A stretch of 64,000 bases of DNA from Cellulosimicrobium marinum (GTDB taxonomy: Bacteria; Actinomycetota; Actinomycetes; Actinomycetales; Cellulomonadaceae), in the NCBI RefSeq assembly GCF_020551945.1, contig NZ_JAJBZH010000004.1, positions 124,001-188,000 on the forward strand, given 5' to 3'. The notes beneath the pieces were generated by a model. The model was given only the letters and a program-made list of their open reading frames with translations. It made no database searches and was not told where the DNA came from. Numbering within the stretch: the first letter of the stretch is position 1; each line of letters begins with the position of its first letter. Below are positions 50,796 to 59,637 of this stretch, in pieces. Both the position numbers and the translations under genes were made by a program.

Positions 50796-52691
50796 GTGGC
50801 TCACCTCCTCGGCGCGGACGGCGTCTCGCTGACCGTCGGCACCCGCACCCTGCTCGACGACGTCTCCCTCGGCCTCGACGACGGCGACCGGGTCGGCATC
50901 GTCGGCCCCAACGGGGCGGGCAAGTCCACGCTCCTGCGCCTCCTCGCGGGGACCCAGGTGCCCGACGGCGGTCGCGTCACCCGGGTCGGCGGGCTGCGGG
51001 TCGGCCTGCTCGACCAGCGCGACGACACCGGCGCCGGGGCGTCGATCCGCGACCTCGTCCACGGCGACGCGGCGACGCACGCCTGGGCGTCCGACGCGAG
51101 CGTCCGCGCCGTGCACGACGGTCTCCTCACCGACCTCGACCTCGACGCCCCGGCGGGCACGCTCTCGGGCGGCCAGCGCCGCCGGGTGGCGCTCGCGGCC
51201 CTGCTCGTCGCGGACCACGACGTCCTGTTCCTCGACGAGCCCACGAACCACCTCGACGTCGAGGGGGTCGCGTGGCTCGCCGAGCACCTGCGGGAGCGGT
51301 TCGCGCGGCCGGGTGCGCGGGGGGCGCTCGTCGTCGTCACGCACGACCGGTGGTTCCTCGACGCGGTGTGCTCGCGCATGTGGGAGGTGCGGGGCGACGG
51401 GACCGGGCAGGTCGAGGGGTACGAGGGCGGGTACGCCGCGTACGTGCTGGCGCGTGCCGAGCGGCAGCGCACCGCGGCCGTCGCCGCGGAGAAGCGCGAC
51501 AACCTGCTCCGCAAGGAGCTCGCGTGGCTGCGGCGCGGGGCGCCCGCGCGCACGAGCAAGCCGAAGTTCCGGCTCGACGCGGCGGCGGCCCTCATCGCCG
51601 ACGTGCCGCCGCCGCGCGACACCATGGAGCTCACGCGCACCGCGACGAAACGCCTCGGCAAGGACGTGCTCGACCTCGAGGACGTCACCGTGAGCGTTCC
51701 CGCGCGACCCGTGACCGACCCGGCCCCCGGCGCGTCCGGGGAGACGGGAGACGGTGCGGGGGAGCGGCGCGTGCTGCTCGACGACGTGACGTGGCGGCTC
51801 GGGCCGGGGGACCGGTACGGGGTGGTCGGCGTCAACGGCGCGGGCAAGACGACGCTCCTCGCCCTCCTCGCGGGCCGGCGCGAGCCCGACGCGGGCCGGG
51901 TCAGGCGCGGCAAGACCGTGCACGTCGCCGAGCTGACACAGGACGTCGGCGAGCTCGACGACATCGCCGGGCGCCGCGTCGTGCAGGTGATCGAGGACGA
52001 GAAGCGGTCCGTCGTCGTGGACGGCAAGGAGCTCACCGCGTCCCAGCTCGTCGAACGGCTGGGTTTCACGCGCGAGCGCGCGCAGACCCTCGTGCGCGAC
52101 CTCTCCGGCGGCGAGCGGCGCCGCCTCCAGCTCCTGCGGCTCCTCGTCGCGGAGCCGAACGTGCTGCTGCTCGACGAGCCCACGAACGACCTCGACACCG
52201 ACACGCTCGCCGCCCTGGAGGACCTGCTCGACGGCTGGCCGGGCACGCTCGTCGTCGTCTCCCACGACCGCTACCTGCTGGAGCGCGTCGCCGACCGCCA
52301 GGTGGCCCTGCTCGGCGACGGCCGCGTGCGCGACCTGCCGGGCGGCGTCGAGCAGTACCTCGACCTGCGGCGGGCGGCGCTCGCGAGCGGTCCGGCACCC
52401 GCCGCCGGAGCCCCGGCGGCCGGCGCCCGCGACGGGGGCGTCGAGCAGGCAGAGCCGGTCCCGGTGGGGCCGAGCGCCGCGGAGGTCCGTGCGGCGAAGA
52501 AGGAGATCAACCGCATCGAGCGCCGCCTGACCAAGGTGGCCGAGCTGGAGGCGCGCCTCCACGACAAGATCGCCGCGCAGGCGACCGACTACGCCGCGGT
52601 GGCGGAGCTCGACGGCCAGCTCCGCGAGCTCGCGGCGGAGAAGGACGAGCTCGAGGCGGCCTGGCTGGAGGCCGCGGAGGTCGCCGGCTGA
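50796..52691 (+). CDS. ABC-F family ATPase (ribosome-associated type)
   Basis: 631 residues, two ABC domains, no membrane segment. Domain 1: 'GIVGPNGAGKSTLLRLLAG', 'LSGGQRRRVALAALL', 'VLFLDEPTNHLDV'. Domain 2: 'GVVGVNGAGKTTLLALLAG', 'LSGGERRRLQLLRLL', 'VLLLDEPTNDLD'. The linker is helical ('AEKRDNLLRKELAWLRRGAP') and the C-terminus is a coiled coil ('AAKKEINRIERRLTKVAELE'), as in Uup-like proteins. Members bind the ribosomal E site or branched DNA. TACGCT-N7-GTG indicates a leaderless start. It follows the rsmA-ispE block as in other actinobacteria. Confidence 0.93.
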   Translation: MAHLLGADGVSLTVGTRTLLDDVSLGLDDGDRVGIVGPNGAGKSTLLRLLAGTQVPDGGRVTRVGGLRVGLLDQRDDTGAGASIRDLVHGDAATHAWASDASVRAVHDGLLTDLDLDAPAGTLSGGQRRRVALAALLVADHDVLFLDEPTNHLDVEGVAWLAEHLRERFARPGARGALVVVTHDRWFLDAVCSRMWEVRGDGTGQVEGYEGGYAAYVLARAERQRTAAVAAEKRDNLLRKELAWLRRGAPARTSKPKFRLDAAAALIADVPPPRDTMELTRTATKRLGKDVLDLEDVTVSVPARPVTDPAPGASGETGDGAGERRVLLDDVTWRLGPGDRYGVVGVNGAGKTTLLALLAGRREPDAGRVRRGKTVHVAELTQDVGELDDIAGRRVVQVIEDEKRSVVVDGKELTASQLVERLGFTRERAQTLVRDLSGGERRRLQLLRLLVAEPNVLLLDEPTNDLDTDTLAALEDLLDGWPGTLVVVSHDRYLLERVADRQVALLGDGRVRDLPGGVEQYLDLRRAALASGPAPAAGAPAAGARDGGVEQAEPVPVGPSAAEVRAAKKEINRIERRLTKVAELEARLHDKIAAQATDYAAVAELDGQLRELAAEKDELEAAWLEAAEVAG

Positions 52692-52730
52692 CGGCGCCGA
52701 GCGGGACCCGCCGCGCGCCGTCGTGCAGGA

Positions 52731-52750
52731 GCCCGCGCTACCGCGCGGGC
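52731..52750. terminator. Bidirectional hairpin between ABC-F and MFS genes
   Basis: GCCCGCGC and GCGCGGGC pair around a TACC loop. It overlaps the stop codon of the convergent MFS gene. Confidence 0.55.
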
Positions 52751-54030
52751 GCGCTCCGGGGCCCGGTGAGGACGACCCCGATCACCGCCATGACCGTCAG
52801 TGCGCCGAGCACGACGGCGACCGGGACGGTCCATGTGCCCGTGGCGGTGTGCAGCGCACCGGCGGCCGTCGGTGCCGCCGCGGCGAAGCAGTACCCCACG
52901 GACTGCACCGTCGCGGACGCCTGGCGTCCCCGCTGCACCGTGGGGAAGCGGCGGGCGACGAGCGTGAAGACGACGACGAAGTTCGCGGCCTGCGCGATCC
53001 CCGCGGCCGACGCCCAGACCGCCCACGCGGCCGGGGCGACGAGCAGCCCCAGCGGCAGGGTGAGCCACAGCACGGCGATGCCGACGAACGTCTGCCGCAA
53101 CGACAGGCGGCGGACCGCGAGCGGCACGGCCAGACCGCCGACGATCGCGAACCCCTGGAACAGCGACGCCGCCCCGCCCGACGCGGACTCCGGCACGCCC
53201 GCGAGCTCCTCGAGCACGAGGGGCAGCCAGGCCGTCAGCGCGTAGAAGCTCGACGACTGCAGGGCGAACAGCGCGCACAGGGCCCAGGTGAACGGCGTCG
53301 CGAGGACGTGCCGCTCCGGCCGTGTGCCCGGCGTCGTTCCCGGGGTCGAGCCCGGGGTCGAGCCCGACGACGAGGTCGGCGGCGTCGCGGTCGGCGCGGG
53401 CGGGCCGGTGGGCGCACCTCTGCGCGGGGCCTCGGGCGGCACGGCGCGCCACCACCACACGAGCGCGACGACCGCGAGCACGGACCACGACGCGAGCGCC
53501 CAGCGCCACCCCACCGCCCCGGCCAGCGGCGCGGTGAGCGCCGTCGTCGCGACCGTCCCCACGTTGATCGCCGCCGTGTAGAGGCCGGTCACGGTGCTCA
53601 CGTGCCCGGGGAAGTCCCGTTGCGCGATCATCGGGACGGCGAGGTTCGCCGTGGTGATCCCCAGGCCCAGCAGCACCGTGCCCGCGAACGTCCCGGCGGC
53701 GAGCGAGCCCGTCACACCCGACAGGTCCGCCGACCGCAGGATCGTGCCCGCGAGCACCAGGGCCAGGGCCACCGCCACCGCCGTGCGCAGCGACGACCGG
53801 CCGAGCAGGCCCGCGACCGCCGGCGTCGCGAGCGCGAAGCACAGCACCGGGATCCCGGTGAGCAGCCCCGCCGCGGCGGCCGTGAGGTGGAGGTCCGCCG
53901 CGACGTCGGACACCACCGGAGGCACCGCCGTGAGCGGCGCCCGCAGGTTGAGCGCGACGAGGAGCACCGCGACGAGCAGGACGCCGTCGATCCCGCCGCG
54001 GAACGGCGCGGCCGGACGAGGCGTCGTCAT
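52738..54030 (-). CDS. MFS transporter, CynX/NimT-type
   Basis: 430 residues, twelve helices. The N-terminal 'LLVALNLRAPLTAVPPVVSD' with 'AAGLLTGIPVLCFALATPAV' is the CynX/NimT pattern (cyanate or nitroimidazole-resistance transporters). The central cytoplasmic loop contains 'GSTPGSTPGTTPGT', encoded by a short tandem repeat. The C-half shows 'SSSFYALTAWLPLVLEELAG' and 'QSVGYCFAAAAPTAAGALHT'. Substrate unknown. The 61-bp gap to the next minus-strand gene suggests possible co-transcription. Confidence 0.85.
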   Translation of the reverse strand: MTTPRPAAPFRGGIDGVLLVAVLLVALNLRAPLTAVPPVVSDVAADLHLTAAAAGLLTGIPVLCFALATPAVAGLLGRSSLRTAVAVALALVLAGTILRSADLSGVTGSLAAGTFAGTVLLGLGITTANLAVPMIAQRDFPGHVSTVTGLYTAAINVGTVATTALTAPLAGAVGWRWALASWSVLAVVALVWWWRAVPPEAPRRGAPTGPPAPTATPPTSSSGSTPGSTPGTTPGTRPERHVLATPFTWALCALFALQSSSFYALTAWLPLVLEELAGVPESASGGAASLFQGFAIVGGLAVPLAVRRLSLRQTFVGIAVLWLTLPLGLLVAPAAWAVWASAAGIAQAANFVVVFTLVARRFPTVQRGRQASATVQSVGYCFAAAAPTAAGALHTATGTWTVPVAVVLGALTVMAVIGVVLTGPRSAPAR

Positions 54031-54090
54031 GGGGCTCCCGGGGGCGAGGTGGGCGGTGGGAGGGCCGTGGTCCCGCCCCCGGTCCGTCGG

Positions 54091-54861
54091 CTACACGAGC
54101 GGCGACGACGAGAGCGCGAGCACGAGCCCGGCCACGCCAGCGTAGAGGCCGCTCGCGAGGAGGAGCGCGGCCAGCGGCCGCCAGCCCGCACGCCCGCGCA
54201 GGACGACCCACGCGCCGAGGGCCCACGACAGGCCGAGGAGGACCAGGCTGAGGACGTCGTCCTCGGCCGTGCTCTCCACCGTGCCACCCGCCAGCCGCCA
54301 GACCACGGCCACCACCGCGGTCACCGCCCCGGCCACGCCGAGCGCCGCCGTGACCCCGCGGAGCGCACGACCTGGCGCGTCGTCGGCCGGCGCCCCGCCG
54401 CGCAGCACCTGGTGACCCTCCGGGTGGAGGCCGACGAACACCGCCGCCGACGCGGCGACCCACACCGCGGAGAACGCCACCATGGGCGCGACGTCGTGCC
54501 CCTGGACGAGGGCCGACACCCACGAGAAGGCGCCCGACAGCGCGACGCTCCCGCCCGCCCACGCGACCAGCCCCGACCGTCGCGACGGACGCACCGCGAG
54601 AACGACGAGCGCCGCGGCGACCACGACGAAGAACAGCCCCGCGGCGGCGTCCGCGAGCCGGTGCAGCTCCGGCGTGCGGTCCCACCCGTGGTCGGTGGTG
54701 TCGGGGAGGACGACCCACGGCGCGAGCAGGCCGCGCCACGCCCCGAACCCGACGACCAGGAGGAGCGCCAGCACGACGCAGAGCACGCGGAACACGGCGA
54801 GACGAACGGCGTGGAGCGCCGCACCGGCCGGTGCGGGGAGGACGGTCTCGGAAGCGGTCAT
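54091..54861 (-). CDS. Multi-pass membrane protein, unknown function
   Basis: 256 residues with about seven helices, e.g. 'VFRVLCVVLALLLVVGFGAW', 'AAAGLFFVVVAAALVVLAV', 'MVAFSAVWVAASAAVFVGL' and 'LAALLLASGLYAGVAGLVLA'. A loop reads 'LPDTTDHGWDRTPELHRLAD'. I recognise no family. GAGAGGGA precedes the ATG. It lies upstream of the MFS gene on the same strand and divergent from the sensor kinase gene, with 237 bp between. Confidence 0.65.
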   Translation of the reverse strand: MTASETVLPAPAGAALHAVRLAVFRVLCVVLALLLVVGFGAWRGLLAPWVVLPDTTDHGWDRTPELHRLADAAAGLFFVVVAAALVVLAVRPSRRSGLVAWAGGSVALSGAFSWVSALVQGHDVAPMVAFSAVWVAASAAVFVGLHPEGHQVLRGGAPADDAPGRALRGVTAALGVAGAVTAVVAVVWRLAGGTVESTAEDDVLSLVLLGLSWALGAWVVLRGRAGWRPLAALLLASGLYAGVAGLVLALSSSPLV

Positions 54862-55098
54862 GGTGCGTCCCTCTCGTCGGGGCCGCGGCCGTCGGTGGCG
54901 CGGCGGGACCACCACCGTGGGACGCCCGACCGTCCCGGGCACAGGGACCCGCGCCGCACGGTCCCGGGCGTCTCGCCCGCCCCGGGGTCGTCCGCGCCCG
55001 GTCGGCCGGGCGGCCGTCCCGGACGGGCGGGCGGACCGCCCGGCCCGGCAGCCCGCGTCCCGCTACCGCACCGCGCCCCGGCCCGCCACACTGAGGAC

Positions 55099-57135
55099 AT
55101 GCGGGTCCGCCGGGCGGTCGTGGGCGTCGCGTCCGTCGCGGCGGCCGCGCTCACCGTCGTGGCCGCGAGCGCCGAGCTCACCGTCCAGGCCGCCGCAGGA
55201 GCGCCGTGGACGACGACGGTCCCCGCGGTGGTCCTGGCGACGGTCGCGGCCGCGTGGTTCGCCGCCGGGGCGTACCTGGCGCTCGTGCGGCCGGGCAACG
55301 CGCTCGGTCCGCTCCTCGCGTCGGTCGGCCTCGTGACGCAGCTCGGGGTGGCGGGCGACGCGGTGGAGCGGGCGGGCTGGGCGTCGTGGTCGTCGACGGC
55401 CGGCGGCCGTACGGTCGACCTCCTCGCGGGCCTGGCGCTGTACCTCGTCCTCGCGCTGCTCCCCGTCTGGTACCCGTCCGGGCGCGTCGTGGGGCGTGCG
55501 CCCCTGGTCGTGGCGGGGCTCGCGGTGACCGGTGCCGTGCTGCTGCAGGCGCAGTGGTGGCGGGCGCAGGTCGACCCCGCGTGGACGTGGGCGTTCGGCG
55601 ACCCGGGGTCGTCCACGGCCCTGGGGTGGTACCTCGCGGTCCCCGTCGTGCTCTACGGGGCCGGCGTCGTCGGCGCGTGGGGGGTGTGCGTCGTGCGCCT
55701 CGTGCGCGCCCGGTACCCGGAGCGTCAGCAGCTCGCGTGGCTGCTCGTCGCGGTCGTCGTGCTCGTCGTGACGATGGCCCTCGGCGGGTCGCCCGCCGCG
55801 CAGGCCGCGCAGGCGGCCGCGCTGCTCGGGCTCCCGTTCGCCGTCGGGGTCGGGGTCGTGCGGTACCGGCTGCTCGACGTCCGCACCGCGGCGCCGCGGG
55901 TCCTCACCGCGGTGGCGCTCGCGGCCGCGGTCGCGGCCGCGTACGGGGTGACGACGGCGCTCGCCGGGACGCGCCCGGGCGCGACGGGCCTGCAGGTGGT
56001 CGTGGTGGGTGTCGTCGCGCTCGCGCTCCTCCCCGTGCACGCGCGCCTGCGCCGGCTCGTGGACCGGTTCGTGTACGGCACGCGCGCGGACCCCGTGCGT
56101 GCGGCCACGGGCCTGCGGGCCGCGGTGGCGGACGCCGGGGAGGAGGTCCCGCTCGACGCGGCGCTGGCCGAGGTCGCGGTGGCGTTCCTCGCCCCGGCGG
56201 CCCGCGTCCGGGACCCGGACGGCGCGGTCGCGGCACAGGTGGGCAGCGCCGACGCCTGGCAGGAGGACGAGCCGTGCCTGACGGCCGACCTCGTGGTCGC
56301 CGGTGACGTGCTCGGGTCGCTCGAGCTCGCAGCGCGCCGACCGGGCGAGCGGTACACCCGTGCCGACCGTGCGGCGCTCACCGCGATGGCGGGCACGGTC
56401 GCGCTCGTCGTCCGCGGGACCGCGCTCGCCGCGGAGCTCGAGGCGCAGCGCGACGCCGTCCTCGGTGCGTCGCGCGTCGCGCGCGAGCGGCTGCGGCAGG
56501 ACCTGCACGACGGTCTCGGGCCGTCCCTCACCGGGCTGCGCCTGGGCCTGGACGCGCTCGCGGACGCGCTGGCCGCGGGCGCGGTCGACCGTGCCGCCGA
56601 CCTCGTCGCGGTGCTCGGGGAGGAGGTGGACCGGTCCGTCGGCGAGGTGCGGCGCATCATCGACGACCTGCGACCGCTCGACCTGGTCCACGCGGACCTG
56701 TCGACGGCGCTGCGGCGTCGGCTGTCGACGTCGCTGCCGGTGCCCGTCACGGTCCGTGCGGGTGCGCTGCCGCCGCTGCCCGCCGTCCTGGAGGACGCCG
56801 TGTTCCGTGTGGTCACGGAGGCCGTGGCGAACGCGCGACGCCACGCCGCGGCCCGCTCCGTCGTCGTGCACGTCCGGGTCGAGGGGTCGACACTCGTCGC
56901 GAGCGTCGCGGACGACGGGTGCGGCCTGCCGGACGACGCGCGGCCGGGGGTCGGCCTGCGCTCGATGCGAGCGCGAGCCGAGGACCTGGGCGGCGCGCTG
57001 TCGATCGCGGCAGGGCCGGGCGGGACCGTCGTCACGCTCCGCGTCCCGCTGACGGAAGACGGTCCGGCGCACCACGCGCCGAGCCGTCGGGAGCAGCTCA
57101 CGGCGCGGGACCAGCTGACCGGGGCGGACGCGTGA
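55099..57135 (+). CDS. NarL-type sensor histidine kinase
   Basis: 678 residues. The N-terminal half has about ten helices without a large external domain. A GAF-like segment follows ('ACLTADLVVAGDVLG' region, preceding 'YTRADRAALTAMAGTVALVV'). The HisKA_3 box is 'RERLRQDLHDGLGPSLTGLR' with His470. The HATPase part shows 'FRVVTEAVANARRHAAARSV', 'VADDGCGLP' and 'GVGLRSMRARAEDLGGAL'. The next gene is its response regulator, overlapping by GTGA. The signal is unknown. CACACT-N7-ATG and GAGGAC both precede the start. Confidence 0.9.
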   Translation: MRVRRAVVGVASVAAAALTVVAASAELTVQAAAGAPWTTTVPAVVLATVAAAWFAAGAYLALVRPGNALGPLLASVGLVTQLGVAGDAVERAGWASWSSTAGGRTVDLLAGLALYLVLALLPVWYPSGRVVGRAPLVVAGLAVTGAVLLQAQWWRAQVDPAWTWAFGDPGSSTALGWYLAVPVVLYGAGVVGAWGVCVVRLVRARYPERQQLAWLLVAVVVLVVTMALGGSPAAQAAQAAALLGLPFAVGVGVVRYRLLDVRTAAPRVLTAVALAAAVAAAYGVTTALAGTRPGATGLQVVVVGVVALALLPVHARLRRLVDRFVYGTRADPVRAATGLRAAVADAGEEVPLDAALAEVAVAFLAPAARVRDPDGAVAAQVGSADAWQEDEPCLTADLVVAGDVLGSLELAARRPGERYTRADRAALTAMAGTVALVVRGTALAAELEAQRDAVLGASRVARERLRQDLHDGLGPSLTGLRLGLDALADALAAGAVDRAADLVAVLGEEVDRSVGEVRRIIDDLRPLDLVHADLSTALRRRLSTSLPVPVTVRAGALPPLPAVLEDAVFRVVTEAVANARRHAAARSVVVHVRVEGSTLVASVADDGCGLPDDARPGVGLRSMRARAEDLGGALSIAAGPGGTVVTLRVPLTEDGPAHHAPSRREQLTARDQLTGADA

Positions 57136-57794
57136 GCGGCCCGGTCCGGGTGGTCCTCGCCGACGACCACCCCATGTTCCGCTTCGGGCTCCGGGCCGCG
57201 CTGGACGCCGTCGAGGAGGTCGAGGTGGTGGGCGAGGCGGCGGACGGCGCCGAGCTGGTCGCCCTGGTCGCGCGCCTGCGGCCCGACGTCGCCCTGACCG
57301 ACCTCGCGATGCCGGGCACGGACGGCACGACCGCGGTGGCGCAGATCTCGGCGCGCTTCCCCGACGTCGCGACGCTCGTGCTCACCATGTCGGACTCGGA
57401 CGACGCGGTGCTCGGCGCCCTCCGCGCGGGCGCACGCGGCTACCTGCTCAAGGACGCCCGGCGCGAGGAGATCGTGCTCGCGATCCGCACGGTCGCCGCC
57501 GGGTCCACGGTGTTCGGTGCGAGGGTGGGCCGCCGCGTCGTGCACGGGGCGACGACACCGCCGACGTCGCCCGCGGACCTGTTCCCCGGCCTCACGCGGC
57601 GGGAGACGCAGGTGCTGGAGCTCGTCGCCGTGGGGCGGTCCAACCGGGAGATCGCCCGCTCGTTGTCCCTCGCCGAGAAGACCGTGCGGAACGTCGTGGC
57701 AACCGTCCTCGCGAAGCTCGGCCTGCGCGACCGCACCGCGGCCGTCCTCCTGGCGCGCGAGCGCGGCCTGGGGGTGGCTCAGTCGTCGAACTGA
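57132..57794 (+). CDS. NarL/FixJ-family response regulator
   Basis: 220 residues. Receiver domain: 'VVLADDHPMFRFGLRAALDA', phosphoacceptor D57 in 'VALTDLAMPGTDG', Thr in 'LVLTMSDSDD', Lys in 'GYLLKDARREEI'. The output domain is LuxR-type: 'GLTRRETQVLELVAVGRSNR', 'EIARSLSLAEKTVRNVVATV'. The start overlaps the kinase stop, so the two are translationally coupled. Its 3' end overlaps that of the convergent marR gene by 16 bases. Targets may include the neighbouring transporter genes (inference). Confidence 0.93.
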   Translation: MSGPVRVVLADDHPMFRFGLRAALDAVEEVEVVGEAADGAELVALVARLRPDVALTDLAMPGTDGTTAVAQISARFPDVATLVLTMSDSDDAVLGALRAGARGYLLKDARREEIVLAIRTVAAGSTVFGARVGRRVVHGATTPPTSPADLFPGLTRRETQVLELVAVGRSNREIARSLSLAEKTVRNVVATVLAKLGLRDRTAAVLLARERGLGVAQSSN

Positions 57795-58291
57795 CCGACG
57801 ACGGTGCGCAGCAGCGCGGCGAGCGCGGGACGTTCGCCGGGGGCGAGGGCGTCGAGGATGCGGGCCTCCACGGCGAGCAGGTCGGTCATCGCGGTGTCGA
57901 CGCGCTCCAGCCCCTCGGCGGTGAGTTCGACCAGCACGCCTCGCCGGTCGTCGGGGGAGCGACGGCGCACCACGAGCCCGCGGGCCTCGAGCCGGTCGAT
58001 CCGGTTCGTCATCGTGCCGCTCGTGACGAGGGTCTGCGTGACCAGCGCGCCCGGCGAGAGCCGGTACGGGGCCCCGGCGCGCCGCAGCGCGGACAGCACG
58101 TCGAACTCCCACGTCTCCAGGTGCCCCCGCGCGAACGCGGTCCGGCGGGCCCGGTCGAGGTGGCGGGCGAGACGGTCGACGCGCGAGAACACGGTGAGCG
58201 GCTCGAGCTCGAGGTCGGGCCGCTCGTGCTGCCACGCGGCGACGATGCGGTCGACCTCGTCCGCGCGCTCGCCGCCGGGGTGCTGCTCCAT
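57779..58291 (-). CDS. MarR-family transcriptional regulator
   Basis: 170 residues. 'VFSRVDRLARHLDRARRTAF', 'LETWEFDVLSALRRAGAPYR', 'LSPGALVTQTLVTSGTMTNR' and 'IDRLEARGLVVRRRSPDDRR' are the standard MarR winged-helix segments, with the wing 'DRRGVLVELTAEG'. TACCCT-N6-ATG indicates a leaderless start. A 17-bp palindrome lies 28 bp upstream of the start codon. It is probably a repressor of itself; other targets are unknown. Confidence 0.92.
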   Translation of the reverse strand: MEQHPGGERADEVDRIVAAWQHERPDLELEPLTVFSRVDRLARHLDRARRTAFARGHLETWEFDVLSALRRAGAPYRLSPGALVTQTLVTSGTMTNRIDRLEARGLVVRRRSPDDRRGVLVELTAEGLERVDTAMTDLLAVEARILDALAPGERPALAALLRTVVGQFDD

Positions 58292-58318
58292 GACGCGAGG
58301 GTACTCGATATGTCTCGA

Positions 58319-58335
58319 CGTCAAGACTCTTGACG
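58319..58335. promoter_or_regulatory. Candidate MarR operator
   Basis: CGTCAAGA-C-TCTTGACG is a perfect 17-bp inverted repeat just upstream of the -10 box of the marR gene, in the -35 region. Confidence 0.65.
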
Positions 58336-58352
58336 GTCCATCACGCCACGTG

Positions 58353-58389
58353 AGGCAGTACCTCGCGGGACCGGGGTACTCCCTCGGCG
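58353..58389 (+). repeat. Two units of the GGTACTACCT repeat family
   Basis: GGCAGTACCTCGCGGGACC followed by GGGGTACTCCCTCGG. The first matches the single unit at 36787-36812, the second the third tandem unit at 37060-37080. It sits against the stop codon of the ABC permease gene. Confidence 0.5.
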
Positions 58390-59637
58390 TCAGGCGGTGC
58401 GCAGGGCGTCCTTGAGCCGGACGCGGGCACCGGTGCGGAGCACGGCGTTGGAGTAGATCCTCGCGGCGAGCCACACGAGCACGGGGACGACGGCGACGGA
58501 CAGGCCGAGCGCGAGGAGCACCTCCCACGTCTCGGCGCTGCCGAGCGCGATGCGCACCGGCATGAGGAGCGGCGAGCACAGCGGCACGTACGACAACCAG
58601 ACGACGAGGGGGTTGTCGGGCGCCCACGGCGCGACGGACACGCCGACGACGTACGGCACGACCATGAGGAACGTGACGGGGGTGGTGACGGCGCCGACGT
58701 CCTCCTGCCGGGAGACGAGCGCGCCGAGCGCGGCCATGAGCAGGGCGTAGGAGACGAAGCCGACGACGAACCACACGAGCGCCCACACGGCGGCGGTGCC
58801 GAGGTCGATGGTCGACGTGTCGACGAGGCCGAGCCCGAGCGCCGTCCCGACGCCCGCGGCGACGACGAGCGCGACCTGCCCGAGCCCGACGAGCCCGATG
58901 CCGAGCACCTTGCCGGCCATGAGGTGCCAGGGGCGCACGCTGGCGAGCAGGAGCTCGACGACGCGGCTCGTCTTCTCCTCGACGACGCCCTGGGCGATGA
59001 GCTGGCCGCTGATCATGATGGCCATGAACAGCAGGATGCCGGTGACGAGCCCGGTGACGTAGCGGGCGGGGTCGAACTCGCTGGGTTCGCCGACGGTCCG
59101 CACGGAGGGCGCGGCGGTGGCGACGTCGCCGGCGACCTGGGCGGGGTCGCCGCCGAGCGCGGTGACGGCGTCGGCGAGGGCGGTCTGCTGGGCGAGCGTG
59201 GTGAAGACGGGGGCGAGGGCGTCCCCGAGGCCGGTGTCGACGACGACGGTCCAGTCGTCGGGGGTGCCGGTGACGACGGCGTCGAGGTCGCCGTCGCGCA
59301 CCTGCTGCTCGCCGGCGGCGTCGTCGGTGACGTCGACGGTCTCGATCTGCGTCCCGAGCGCGTCGCCGGTGGCGGTGATGCTCTCGGCGAGCGGGGCGGT
59401 GGAGGTGGTGAGGCCGACGCGCTGCGCGGTGGGTCCGGAGGACGTCGCGAGGTTGAGCACGAACCCGCCGAGCACGACGACGACGACGAGCAGGACGGTG
59501 AGCCAGACGAAGGAGCGGGACCGCAGGCGGGTCATGATCTCGCGCCCGGCGACGAGGCGGATCGCGCCCCAGGAGGAGAGGGAGCCGCCGGTGGCGGTCG
59601 CGGCGGGGGTCTCGGTGCGGGGTCGGGTCGTGGTCAT
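58390..59637 (-). CDS. ABC-2-type exporter permease (NatB-like)
   Basis: 415 residues. One N-terminal helix ('SFVWLTVLLVVVVVLGGFVL'), an external domain of about 150 residues, then five helices, e.g. 'YVTGLVTGILLFMAIMISGQ', 'WALVWFVVGFVSYALLMAAL' and 'WEVLLALGLSVAVVPVLVWL'. 'GVVEEKTSRVVELLLASVRP' is the ABC-2 coupling hallmark. It pairs with the upstream ATPase through an ATGA overlap. Family members export Na+, peptides or drugs. Substrate unknown. Confidence 0.9.
   Translation of the reverse strand: MTTTRPRTETPAATATGGSLSSWGAIRLVAGREIMTRLRSRSFVWLTVLLVVVVVLGGFVLNLATSSGPTAQRVGLTTSTAPLAESITATGDALGTQIETVDVTDDAAGEQQVRDGDLDAVVTGTPDDWTVVVDTGLGDALAPVFTTLAQQTALADAVTALGGDPAQVAGDVATAAPSVRTVGEPSEFDPARYVTGLVTGILLFMAIMISGQLIAQGVVEEKTSRVVELLLASVRPWHLMAGKVLGIGLVGLGQVALVVAAGVGTALGLGLVDTSTIDLGTAAVWALVWFVVGFVSYALLMAALGALVSRQEDVGAVTTPVTFLMVVPYVVGVSVAPWAPDNPLVVWLSYVPLCSPLLMPVRIALGSAETWEVLLALGLSVAVVPVLVWLAARIYSNAVLRTGARVRLKDALRTA

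Noticed and set aside
55725-58235. A minus-strand open frame of 836 codons
   Set aside because: It runs antisense to a clear sensor kinase and response regulator and consists of Arg/Ala/Ser-rich shadow sequence. Long spurious frames are expected at this GC content.
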